A DNA stretch of 39,961 nt from the IMG/VR virus record IMGVR_UViG_3300005617_000151, positions 1-39,961 of that record. The stretch is one strand, 5' to 3'. Shown here in pieces: positions 29,727 through 37,742 of this stretch. This DNA comes from a virus. The stretch's first letter is position 1. Each line of letters starts with the position of its first letter. The position numbers were made by a program, and so were the translations under genes. The notes beneath the pieces were generated by a model. That model had not been told where the DNA came from, did no database searches, and was given only the letters and a program-made list of their open reading frames with translations.

Positions 29727-31154
29727 ATGCATACATTAGAACTTGGGGATATCCTTGAGGCTATCCCACTGGCGATTAAAGAAGGCAGGTATCGGGATGC
29801 CGATGCTTATTTATGGCCTGCTTTAGACCAGCGATCCCAAAACGCAGCGCTCTGGTTTTATGCCGGAGTGCTGTCGTCTCTTCAGGGGCGAAATGCCCTA
29901 TCTATTCAATGCTTCCTTAAGTCTCAAGAACTCGACCCGCAGGCTGGACAATGGTCTAACCTTGGCGGCGTGATTCGCTCAATCGATGTTGATTTAGGAA
30001 GAAAGATTTTAGAAATCGGCAACGATCATTATCCAAATGATGGCCACATCATGGCGAATCTTTGTGGATCATATGTCAATGAGGGTAATCCATGGCCCGG
30101 CATTGAGTATGGCGAAAAATGCTTAGGGATGGGCGGCGGAGAGAAAGAGGCAAAGTTTAACCTTGCCTTGCTTTATCTTGAAGCAGGGGTGTTTGATAAA
30201 GGGTTTGATTTATATGCAGAAGGCTATCATCGGCTGCGTGAAGTAAAATCATACAATCCAGACCCTCCAATGCTTACGCATGAATTGCACGAACAGCTTA
30301 AAGGAAAGGGCAAAAAAATCATCGTTTATGGAGAGCAAGGAATCGGTGATGAATTGATGTTCTCCACTATGTTCCGTGAGATGAAAAAGGACTATCACAT
30401 CGTTTTCGATTGTCATCCACGTCTTGAATCGCTTTATCGGTCGTCTTCATGGTTTCACAGCGAAGGCCATCCGATCACGCTTTATGCGACCCGCAAAACT
30501 GATGAAAAGAATTGGTCAGTAGAAGCTGATGCCAAGTCTTCTATCGGAAATATGGCTAGATTCTATCGCCGCAAGCGAGAAGACTTTCACTGGACTGGAC
30601 CTGTATATAAAGCTGACGAAGCTGAAACTGCTGATTATCGCTCCCGTCTATTACGTGTTGCTAATGGCCGTAAGATCATCGGTATTGCGATGAATGGCGG
30701 AACGATGAGCACCGCTAGAACTTATCGTTCGATGCATCCTGACCTGCTTAAAGACCTGTTAAGTGATGATCGTTATTTATTCGTCGGTCTTGACTATGAA
30801 GACATGACCGGACATGGAGTCCATATCTCTCAAACTTATGGAGAAGGTAAATATTTGTGGTATCCGTCCATTGCGTGGGCATGGGATTACAAACACCAGG
30901 CTGCACTCATTGCGGCAACTGATGCTGTTGTTACCGTATGTCAATCAGCTGCGCATTTATCTGCCGCAATGGGCCATCCAACCTATGTTATGACTCCTTC
31001 AAAACCCGCTTGGAGATATGGAGTTAAAGGAGATTGGGCTTGGTATCCCTCACCGAATGCGCGCCTGTTGAGACAAATCGGCGAGGACTGGGGACCGGCC
31101 TCTTCAGCACTCAAAGAAGCTCTTCAGGCGCGTTTTTTTGAAAAGGCGGCATAA
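29727..31154 (+). CDS. TPR-glycosyltransferase (GT-B, heptosyltransferase-like)
   Basis: In this 475-residue protein, residues 1-170 are TPR-like helical repeats (ALWFYAGVLSSLQGRNALS, AKFNLALLYLEAGVFDKGF). The catalytic half starts at IIVYGEQGIGDELMFSTMF (from residue 198), the usual opening of TPR-linked GT9-type enzymes. The acceptor-end motif VTVCQSAAHLSAAMGHPTYVM lies near 402-422. It would move a sugar from a nucleotide donor, and the TPR part may bind the protein target. GGAGG precedes ATG 29727. TAATG overlaps the next gene. Confidence 0.82.
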   Translation: MHTLELGDILEAIPLAIKEGRYRDADAYLWPALDQRSQNAALWFYAGVLSSLQGRNALSIQCFLKSQELDPQAGQWSNLGGVIRSIDVDLGRKILEIGNDHYPNDGHIMANLCGSYVNEGNPWPGIEYGEKCLGMGGGEKEAKFNLALLYLEAGVFDKGFDLYAEGYHRLREVKSYNPDPPMLTHELHEQLKGKGKKIIVYGEQGIGDELMFSTMFREMKKDYHIVFDCHPRLESLYRSSSWFHSEGHPITLYATRKTDEKNWSVEADAKSSIGNMARFYRRKREDFHWTGPVYKADEAETADYRSRLLRVANGRKIIGIAMNGGTMSTARTYRSMHPDLLKDLLSDDRYLFVGLDYEDMTGHGVHISQTYGEGKYLWYPSIAWAWDYKHQAALIAATDAVVTVCQSAAHLSAAMGHPTYVMTPSKPAWRYGVKGDWAWYPSPNARLLRQIGEDWGPASSALKEALQARFFEKAA

Positions 31155-31723
31155 TGGAAAACCCTCTATGTAAGCATGAAAGAATGATAATGGAGGGCGT
31201 CACAGGGAAAACGATGTGCGAGCTGGGTGCAAAATATAATCCGCGCGGGGTTTATAAAGACTGGTTCCATGAATGGAAACATGTGTCTATTGACCTTAAT
31301 GGAGAGGCTGGATCGCTCATTTATGATCTTGAGAAACCCATTCCGCTTGAAGAAATCGGCGGACCGTTTGACGTAGTGACTAATTTTGGCACTAGCGAGC
31401 ACGTTAACGAGCAAGTCCCGTGTTGGGAAAATATTCACCGATTAGTAAAAGTAGGCGGCGTGCTTGTCTCTGCAACTCCCTTCTATTTCCCAAGGCATGG
31501 TAGGTGGTATCCTACGCATGAGTGGTACACAGAATTTGTGATTTCCAATCACTATGAGGAAGAAATGCGATTCAAAGCCATCGATACTTTTGGGCGTAGT
31601 GTGATCTGTATTCGCATGAGAAAGATGGTTGATCTTCCGCTCGTATTCCCCACTGCTCCCATGATTGAACGTCATGATGGGCGTTGTGGCGCGTATGTTT
31701 TACCCAAAGAGGCCGCAGTATGA
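31154..31723 (+). CDS. SAM-dependent methyltransferase (class I)
   Basis: In this 189-residue protein, motif I CELGAKYNP is at 22-30, the acidic end of beta-2 is SIDLNG at 45-50, and FDVVTNFGTSEHV at 72-84 is the motif near the SAM pocket. HRLVKVGGVLVSATPFYFP is the usual strand 5-like loop. The target is unknown; location with glycosyltransferases suggests sugar or protein methylation. It overlaps the next gene by ATGA. Confidence 0.82.
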   Translation: MENPLCKHERMIMEGVTGKTMCELGAKYNPRGVYKDWFHEWKHVSIDLNGEAGSLIYDLEKPIPLEEIGGPFDVVTNFGTSEHVNEQVPCWENIHRLVKVGGVLVSATPFYFPRHGRWYPTHEWYTEFVISNHYEEEMRFKAIDTFGRSVICIRMRKMVDLPLVFPTAPMIERHDGRCGAYVLPKEAAV

Positions 31724-31995
31724 GTCATGAATTCCTTTCCCCGTTGAAAATGGATGATGTGCTTTTAGGACTTGAACAGGAGAGCAATAATCCTGTTTTT
31801 GTGATTGCTGAGCCTGACGAGCAAAAGTGTGTTGAGAAGATCAAAAAGCACTGGCCTAACATTAAAAAAGGCGCGTATTTGGCATTTGCTGACTATAACC
31901 ACAAACACATTGGCACGATGAAAGCGGTAGCTAGTCAATTTTCATTAATGCAGGTTGTTGTATTTCCTGACTCAGTAGCGGTGGTGATGAAATGA
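31720..31995 (+). CDS. Small methyltransferase-related fragment
   Basis: The 91-residue protein contains KKHWPNIKKGAYLAFADYNH and IGTMKAV, which resembles the second half of Methyltransf_24-type enzymes (KPGGYLAFHDY...V..AV). No SAM-binding glycine motif is present, so it is a partner, fragment or remnant. ATGA overlaps on both sides show it is translated in the cassette. Confidence 0.5.
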   Translation: MSHEFLSPLKMDDVLLGLEQESNNPVFVIAEPDEQKCVEKIKKHWPNIKKGAYLAFADYNHKHIGTMKAVASQFSLMQVVVFPDSVAVVMK

Positions 31996-32702
31996 TCTAT
32001 GCATATTGGGTGAGAGGAAAGTCGTTTTATGAGATGGCCCAGCTTTCGATTGCGTCTGTTAAGAAAGTTGACCCGAAAGCACAGATTCTAATCTATACGG
32101 ACGACCCAGAAATAACTGGGCCTAGCGTATGCAGTATGGAGCCTGGACGCCCTGCAATGGTGGCCAATTTGGATGCCCAGATTAATGCAATTTCAACATC
32201 ACCCTATGGAGAAAGGATTCTATTTTTAGACGCTGACACGCTGCTCAAAAAGCCATTTCCTTTTGATGGGTCGGACTTAGTGCTGACATGGAGAGATCAT
32301 GTTGCGGTAAAAGACGGAGAGAAAGTTGTCGGACTGGCAAAAGACCAGCCTTGGAATTATGGAGTAATTGGAGCCGAGGTAAGCTGTAGAACAATTGAAG
32401 CATTCATTTGGTTACGCGCTCGCATTCTGAAAATGACCAAGGAACACCAAAACTGGTACGGAAATCAAATTGCGATGTTTGACCTAGTGGGTGCACCAAA
32501 CTCATCCAAAAAGACTGCGACCATACGATGGACTTTGGATGATCGTGGCACTGACTTAATGGTTAAATGCCTTCCCTGCGAAATATGGAATTGGACTCCG
32601 GAGAGTCCAGATGAAGATATTGTAGAAAAAGGTATAATTCATGTTAAAGGCAACCGTAAAGACATGATGGAAGGTTATGCAAAAAAAGTGCTCTCAATGT
32701 AA
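31992..32702 (+). CDS. Glycosyltransferase, GT-A fold
   Basis: In this 236-residue protein the strand ILFLDADTLL gives the DxD metal site at Asp80-Asp82. Upstream is AQLSIASVKKVDPKAQILIYTDD, typical of GT8-like enzymes. Another acidic site (TLDDRGTDL) lies further on. It transfers a sugar, with donor and acceptor unknown. The 3' end is overlapped by the HNH gene for 26 bases. Confidence 0.78.
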   Translation: MIYAYWVRGKSFYEMAQLSIASVKKVDPKAQILIYTDDPEITGPSVCSMEPGRPAMVANLDAQINAISTSPYGERILFLDADTLLKKPFPFDGSDLVLTWRDHVAVKDGEKVVGLAKDQPWNYGVIGAEVSCRTIEAFIWLRARILKMTKEHQNWYGNQIAMFDLVGAPNSSKKTATIRWTLDDRGTDLMVKCLPCEIWNWTPESPDEDIVEKGIIHVKGNRKDMMEGYAKKVLSM

Positions 32703-33099
32703 AGCCATGAAATCTATTTATGATTTTTACAAGAATCGTAATAAATCTGATGGCCTATCTACCGAATGTAAGGTATGCGTTAAGCATAAAGTTTCAATTT
32801 ATTCAAAACAAAATATGGTTGAGCGATCTTCCTACCATTCAAAATGGAGAGCTGAAAACAGGGAAAAAGTAAGAAAGTTAAACTCTGAAAGCCTGAAGAG
32901 AAACAGAGAAAAGGCAAATATTAGACAGAAACTCCGATATGCGATATCAAAGGGGCACATAGAAGCAGCAAAAGCATGCTGGCATTGTGGAGGCGCAAAT
33001 CCAGAGGCGCATCATGCGTCATATGATCCGTCTATGTGGAACATTGTTACTTGGCTATGCAGGCGTTGCCACAGAGAATGCCATCGAGAGGCAGCATGA
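32677..33099 (+). CDS. HNH endonuclease with N-terminal zinc ribbon
   Basis: In this 140-residue protein a zinc ribbon sits at the start (Cys5, Cys8, Cys31, Cys34; CSQCKAMKSIYDFY), then a basic coiled helix. The nuclease end has CWHCGG, AHHASYDP and CRRCHRECHRE. This layout is common for free-standing homing endonucleases of phages. It begins inside one glycosyltransferase gene and ends in the start of another, so it is wedged into the cassette. A homing role is inferred. Confidence 0.78.
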   Translation: MQKKCSQCKAMKSIYDFYKNRNKSDGLSTECKVCVKHKVSIYSKQNMVERSSYHSKWRAENREKVRKLNSESLKRNREKANIRQKLRYAISKGHIEAAKACWHCGGANPEAHHASYDPSMWNIVTWLCRRCHRECHREAA

Positions 33100-33668
33100 A
33101 TCATCTCTTCATCGGGTACGACAGCAAAGAGACCGTTGCTTGGCATGTGCTCGTACATTCGATTATGCGGCGCACCAAAACACCGTTGTCCATTACCCCT
33201 ATCGGTAATGAAGTGCTTCCTGAGTCAATCTGGTGGCGTCCACGTGGACCGCATGACTCGACAGAGTTCAGTAACGCTAGGTTCCTAACCCCATATTTAG
33301 CCGACTATCAAGGTTTCGCGGCCTTCATGGATTGCGATATGATTTGTACCGTCAACATTGATGAGCTGTTTGCGCTGGCAGATGATCAATATGCCGTGAT
33401 GGTCAGAAAGCACCAATATATCCCTCAAAACTCAACCAAGTTCCTGGGCCAAGAGCAGAGCCGATATCATCGTAAAAACTGGTCGAGCTTGATGCTGTTT
33501 AACTGCGGTCATCCTGAGACTAAAAACCTCACGCTGGAATATGCCAATAACTCACCAGGACTGGATTTGCACGGGTTTGCGTGGTGTTCGGATCAGTTTA
33601 TAGGCTCACTGCCGACCGACTGGAATCACCTCGTTACACATAGGAATGAAAAGCATGTCGCTGCCTAA
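33096..33668 (+). CDS. Glycosyltransferase, N-terminal and central part (split gene)
   Basis: In this 190-residue protein the family opening is LFIGYDSKETVAWHVLVHSI. The DxD site is MDCDM with Asp79 and Asp81, and RKNWSSLMLFNCGHP and CSDQFIGSLPTDWNHLV follow. Relatives usually continue from this point for 30-40 more residues with a HYTEGGPY-type segment; here the frame stops at TAA 33666-33668 after a short unrelated tail. The missing end is found in the next frame (33655-33849). ATG 33096 overlaps the HNH stop. Confidence 0.8.
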   Translation: MNHLFIGYDSKETVAWHVLVHSIMRRTKTPLSITPIGNEVLPESIWWRPRGPHDSTEFSNARFLTPYLADYQGFAAFMDCDMICTVNIDELFALADDQYAVMVRKHQYIPQNSTKFLGQEQSRYHRKNWSSLMLFNCGHPETKNLTLEYANNSPGLDLHGFAWCSDQFIGSLPTDWNHLVTHRNEKHVAA

Positions 33669-33849
33669 ACTGATACACTATACTGAAGGCGGGCCATATC
33701 ATGGCTACGTATCGCAAGATTACAGCGACCAATGGCTGGAGGAACTGGATTCCCTATTAGTTGGTAATAATCCCTGTGCCGGAGGGACTAGAGATATCAC
33801 ACCAGAACGCGTGAATTTCGAGGTCACTTATGAGCAGAAGGCACAGTAG
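33655..33849 (+). CDS. C-terminal piece of split glycosyltransferase
   Basis: The 64-residue protein (ATG 33655, or 33646) starts with LPKLIHYTEGGPYHGY, then DYSDQWLEELD, the usual end of the glycosyltransferase family to which the preceding protein belongs. The two frames are +1 relative to each other and both open over 33604-33668. It could be a separate subunit, the product of a frameshift, or a disabled gene. Confidence 0.6.
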   Translation: MSLPKLIHYTEGGPYHGYVSQDYSDQWLEELDSLLVGNNPCAGGTRDITPERVNFEVTYEQKAQ

Positions 33850-34018
33850 CACACATAAATCACCCCCAGGCGAGGGTGGTAGATTTGCATCCCTATCCCA
33901 TCAACTAGCAGAACGTGGCGGAGTTAAAGACCCAGCCGCATTAGCTGCTGTTATTGGACGCGAGAAATACGGCAATAAGCGCATGGCTAATTGGGCAGAA
34001 AAAGGTAAAAAATCATGA
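33830..34018 (+). CDS. 62-residue basic virion-region protein
   Basis: The basic protein starts MSRRHSSTHKSPPGEGGRFA and contains DPAALAAVIGREKYG; it is a small protein often found between capsid and adaptor genes of podophages. GAGG lies seven bases before ATG 33830. Function unknown; basic and Gly-rich, so it may bind DNA. Confidence 0.6.
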   Translation: MSRRHSSTHKSPPGEGGRFASLSHQLAERGGVKDPAALAAVIGREKYGNKRMANWAEKGKKS

Positions 34019-34164
34019 GACGTAGAAACATGGGCCTTGGCCAAACAATGGCCATGAAGCCAGCTCAGGCGATGCCTGTGATGCAAGTTCCTAGTGGCAT
34101 GGTGAATGCCGTTAAGTCGGTTAAGAAGCAACGTGGCCGCCCCAAAGGCTCTGGTAAGAAATAA
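34015..34164 (+). CDS. 49-residue basic peptide with AT-hook-like tail
   Basis: From ATG 34015 (ATGA overlap) to TAA 34162-34164. It is Met- and Gln-rich at first, then KSVKKQRGRPKGSGKK. R-G-R-P-K-G matches the core of an AT-hook, which binds the minor groove of AT-rich DNA. Similar tails occur in small phage proteins. The overlap with the adaptor gene (TAATG) supports translation. Confidence 0.5.
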   Translation: MRRRNMGLGQTMAMKPAQAMPVMQVPSGMVNAVKSVKKQRGRPKGSGKK

Positions 34165-34793
34165 TGGCTGGCTTTGCAACACTGGTCGCAGATATTCGCG
34201 AGGACATTAATCGCGGTACTACTTACGACGCACGCATCAAGAAAGCTATTCAGAATGCGATTCAGTTCTATCGTGCACGTCGATATGGATTTAATCAAAA
34301 GACCAAGGTTTTCACGGCCAGCACTGAGTTTGCATCTTTAACTGCAAATTGGATTGAAGTCGATGCGATATATCTTGATACCACATCAGGCCGTCAAGTA
34401 CTAAAGGAAGACAATTGGCCAGCAATTGATGATGATGCAGATGGTCGTACTTCAACCTACACCGCAAGACCATGCCGGTTTGCAGTTCAAAACAGATTAC
34501 TAAGATTCGACTCCCCGCCGGATCGCACTTACTCAGTGCATATGTCGTATATGTACGACCTTAAAGAGATTTCAATTTGCGCCTCTGATAGTGCGTCGAA
34601 TGGATGGACAAACGAAGGTTTTGAGCTGATTAAAACTCACGCCATTGTTGATATTATCGAAAACTACATTGGCGGTGATGAAGATGCAGCAAAAGCTTTA
34701 TTGCTGCGTAATCGTGAGAAAGAAATTGATCGAGAAATGAAGCGTCGCGCTAATCGTGAACAAGGAGCAGGGTCAATTACGCCCTGGTTTTAA
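34164..34793 (+). CDS. Head-tail adaptor / head completion protein (P22 gp4-like)
   Basis: The 209-residue protein has N-terminal helices (LVADIREDINRGTTYDAR, KKAIQNAIQFYRARRYGFN), a beta-rich middle, and a helical end (VDIIENYIGGDEDAAKALLLRNREKEI). This is the layout of connector proteins that dock on the portal in P22-like and related podophages. Position between capsid and tail genes fits. Sequence identity to P22 gp4 is not claimed. Confidence 0.7.
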   Translation: MAGFATLVADIREDINRGTTYDARIKKAIQNAIQFYRARRYGFNQKTKVFTASTEFASLTANWIEVDAIYLDTTSGRQVLKEDNWPAIDDDADGRTSTYTARPCRFAVQNRLLRFDSPPDRTYSVHMSYMYDLKEISICASDSASNGWTNEGFELIKTHAIVDIIENYIGGDEDAAKALLLRNREKEIDREMKRRANREQGAGSITPWF

Positions 34794-34795
34794 TT

Positions 34796-35356
34796 ATGGG
34801 CCTTGAAGTTGCAACCTATATTTCTGATCTAGTTGTCACGAACCCTGCTGGTGGCGATTTAAAAAGCACTGGTGATGATCACATGCGGCTCATTAAGAGC
34901 ACGCTTAAGAATACGTTTCCGAATATTACTGGAGCTGTTACCGCCACTCATACGCAGTTAAATAATCTAGTCTTGTCTGGATCATTTACTGGCACCTTAA
35001 CTGGCGTTTCAGGAACTGTTACAGGAACAATATATTATAAAGTTTCAAATGGAGTTTGTACTTTATACACTAAAGGGGTCGCATTATCCGGTACTTCTAC
35101 AAGTACGGCCATGACCATTACTGGACTTCCTTCCGCAGTACTTCCTGTGTCTGCCGCAACAATTGTTTCTGTGCCTACCATTGTAATAAATAATAGTAGT
35201 AATTTTATGATGGGATACGCCGCTGTTACGCAGTCTTCTTCTAGTATTTCATTTTATCTTGCAACTGTATTTGGTTCTAATATTACATCTGGAGCTTTTT
35301 CAAATTCTGGAACAAAAGGCATCAATTCAGATTGGGCTATTACCTATCCATTATAA
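34796..35356 (+). CDS. Short tail-fibre protein with virion-anchoring N-terminus
   Basis: In this 186-residue protein, residues 24-56 carry STGDDHMRLIKSTLKNTF and ITGAVTATHTQLN, the same anchoring motif as the tailspike. The remainder is Ser/Thr/Gly-rich beta-strand sequence (TGTLTGVSGTVTGTIYYK, STSTAMTITGL) with an apparent C-terminal fold ending DWAITYPL. It likely forms a second receptor-binding or adaptor fibre. Confidence 0.75.
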   Translation: MGLEVATYISDLVVTNPAGGDLKSTGDDHMRLIKSTLKNTFPNITGAVTATHTQLNNLVLSGSFTGTLTGVSGTVTGTIYYKVSNGVCTLYTKGVALSGTSTSTAMTITGLPSAVLPVSAATIVSVPTIVINNSSNFMMGYAAVTQSSSSISFYLATVFGSNITSGAFSNSGTKGINSDWAITYPL

Positions 35357-36889
35357 ATGAAACAGCCAATCGACAACTTTACCGCTGGCATAGTTTATGA
35401 TGATGCGGACTTTAACCTAGTTGATGGTGTTTTCAGCGATGGTAGAAACGTTCGTGTTCGTGCTGGAACTGTTGAAAAAGTAAAGGGAAGTCAGACTGTA
35501 TTAGGCTCTCTGTCTGTCACACCGTGTTGGGCGGAATCGGTAACTGATGGTGTGAACGCATACTGGGTTTACGCTTCCACTGATAAAATTTATGGAACAG
35601 ACGGCGCTACACACGCGCAAATAAACAGCGTTAGCTTTAATGCTGGCGTCGACCTTGGATGGACTGGTGGAAAGTATCACGGCTATCTGATCATGAATGA
35701 TGGCCAAACTGACCCACAGTCATGGGTTCCCGGGCTTGCGAATAAAGTTCAGCCTTTAGCAAATTGGCCATCTGGTGTTACATGCAAAGTGATTCGGTCC
35801 TTTGGTGACTTTCTGGTCGCTTTAAGAATCACACAAGGCGGTAATTATAACCCTCGCCTACTACGCTGGAGTGATGCAGGTGCATTTGCTGCGCTACCAG
35901 GATCGTGGGATTACACCGATCCTACCAATCAAGCGGGCATTACAGAGTTAGGTCAAACAGATGATCAGTTAGTTGATTGTCTCCCCCTGCGTGATTCAAA
36001 CATCATTTATAAGCAGTTCAACACATGGCTTATGCAGCCCGTTGGGCTTCCTGATGTGTTCTCTTTTCGTCAATTGTTCAATCAATCAGGGTTGTTAACG
36101 GAAAATTGCGCGGCGGCATTTGGTACACAGCATTGTGTATTGAGCGATAACGACATTATCGTCCATGATGGCGCATCTGCCACTTCTATCGGCGGAAAAC
36201 ATCGCAGATGGCTATTTAATCGCATGTCCACTACTCGATATAACCGATCTTTCGTAGTTCCAAACTATAGAGAACGTGAGATGTGGATTTGTGTCGCTGA
36301 AACAGGCTATGAATACCCCAATATCGCACTTGTATGGAATTGGGCCGAGAACAATTTCCATGTGAGGGAATTAGGTCTCAACATGGCCTATGGATCAAAT
36401 GGAATTGTTAATGGGACTGATCTGACATTTGATGCCCAGTCGGGGACGTTTGATAGTGATTCTGGAAGCTTCGATGATTCTACTTTTTCCCCGTTCGCTC
36501 AAAGAATGGTGCTATGGACTGGAGAGAGTCAAAACGCCTATCAAAGCGACACCACGGAGCTATTAGTAGGTCAGACAATGACTGCTTATATCGAGCGGTC
36601 AAATATGGCACTTACCCATGATGTAGGCTCTATAAAACGAATCAAAGCCATTTATCCTAAGATTTACGGCACGTCAGGTGATGCGTTTTTGATTTATGTT
36701 GGCTCTAGGGAAACGCCTGATTCCGCCATCACATACAGCGGCCCGTTCAGTTTTACGGTTGGCACTGATTACAAAATAGATTGCCGTGTATCGGGGCGAT
36801 ATATATCAGTAAAAATGCAAACCGCAGTCACCAATACGTGGAGGATGAGCGGCTTTGATATAGAGTTTGACCGGGATGGCCGTCGATAA
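35357..36889 (+). CDS. Tail hub protein (P22 gp10-type role)
   Basis: The 510-residue protein has repeated beta-rich blocks with Trp/Tyr ladders (GGKYHGYLIMNDG, VALRITQGGNYNPRLLRW, NIALVWNWAENNFHVRE) that suggest a propeller-like fold. The opening FTAGIVYDDADFNLVDG and length near that of P22 gp10 (472) suggest a tail hub or DNA-stabilising protein. The start ATG directly follows the fibre stop. Confidence 0.7.
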   Translation: MKQPIDNFTAGIVYDDADFNLVDGVFSDGRNVRVRAGTVEKVKGSQTVLGSLSVTPCWAESVTDGVNAYWVYASTDKIYGTDGATHAQINSVSFNAGVDLGWTGGKYHGYLIMNDGQTDPQSWVPGLANKVQPLANWPSGVTCKVIRSFGDFLVALRITQGGNYNPRLLRWSDAGAFAALPGSWDYTDPTNQAGITELGQTDDQLVDCLPLRDSNIIYKQFNTWLMQPVGLPDVFSFRQLFNQSGLLTENCAAAFGTQHCVLSDNDIIVHDGASATSIGGKHRRWLFNRMSTTRYNRSFVVPNYREREMWICVAETGYEYPNIALVWNWAENNFHVRELGLNMAYGSNGIVNGTDLTFDAQSGTFDSDSGSFDDSTFSPFAQRMVLWTGESQNAYQSDTTELLVGQTMTAYIERSNMALTHDVGSIKRIKAIYPKIYGTSGDAFLIYVGSRETPDSAITYSGPFSFTVGTDYKIDCRVSGRYISVKMQTAVTNTWRMSGFDIEFDRDGRR

Positions 36890-37320
36890 TGGGCTATACC
36901 CCTACTACACCACCGTTGGATGTTAAGGATTTGCCATCCTATATTTCACGCGAGCTAAATAGAATCAGTAAAACGCTTGCTGATAATTCAGAAGCTATTT
37001 TCTATAGAACTATTCCTGCTACGGACAACTCCGCTACTGTCGGGATATCTGCAAACTACAAGATTGCCACTGGCAGCGTGATTAGAATTTCAACTTCTGC
37101 AACAATCACGCTAACTGGGATTGCAGTAAAAGACCCGAATAGAGAAATTGTGCTTCTCAATGTTGGCACTGGTGTAATTTCGCTTAAATCGCAGGGCACA
37201 GAATCTAGTGCAAGTTATCGTTTTGCACTCGCAAGCAATTACCAACTATCACAAAATGCCGCGATTTCCTTATGGTATGACTTGACCAGTGCACGATGGA
37301 GGGCAATCGGGAAATCATGA
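36889..37320 (+). CDS. Small beta-rich tail protein
   Basis: The 143-residue protein has a helical N-terminus (LPSYISRELNRISKTLADN), then repeated short strands (ATGSVIRISTSATITLTGI, REIVLLNVGTGVISLKS). It overlaps the tail hub gene (TAATG-type) and is probably part of the tail or a plug. No family claimed. Confidence 0.6.
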   Translation: MGYTPTTPPLDVKDLPSYISRELNRISKTLADNSEAIFYRTIPATDNSATVGISANYKIATGSVIRISTSATITLTGIAVKDPNREIVLLNVGTGVISLKSQGTESSASYRFALASNYQLSQNAAISLWYDLTSARWRAIGKS

Positions 37321-37742
37321 TTTCCAAAGTGCCTATTAATCTAGTTCCTGAAGTATGGCCGCATTTCTTACCCATGCTGGAAAAGTCTTTAGAGGTGCAT
37401 CCTTTTTTATCCATCACCGATCTATACAATATCATTCTTGCTGGTCATGCGGAGCTTGTAGTAGACACGGACGGAAACCAAGCCATGGTTCTGGAGGTGG
37501 TACAATATCCATCAGTCAAAGTAGCTAATGTAGTTGCCATGGGCGGCATAAAAGTGATGGGACAACGCCTACATAATTTGATAGACTTCGGCGAAACATG
37601 GGCGAAAGCTCATGATTGTGATTATTTTGCAATGATCGGTCGGCCGGGCTGGATCAATTTTGTTACCGAACGTAACGGCCATGCATTGAAACAAATTCAA
37701 GCATGGAAGAAATTGGAGTCCAAATGTCTGGCGGTGGTGTAA
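37317..37742 (+). CDS. Acetyltransferase-like virion-region protein
   Basis: The 141-residue protein contains helices, then VLEVVQYPSVKVANVVAMGG and WAKAHDCDYFAMIGRPGWINF. This resembles GNAT-like small proteins found among podophage tail genes. No acetyl-CoA motif is complete. ATG 37317 overlaps the previous stop (ATGA). Confidence 0.55.
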   Translation: MISKVPINLVPEVWPHFLPMLEKSLEVHPFLSITDLYNIILAGHAELVVDTDGNQAMVLEVVQYPSVKVANVVAMGGIKVMGQRLHNLIDFGETWAKAHDCDYFAMIGRPGWINFVTERNGHALKQIQAWKKLESKCLAVV

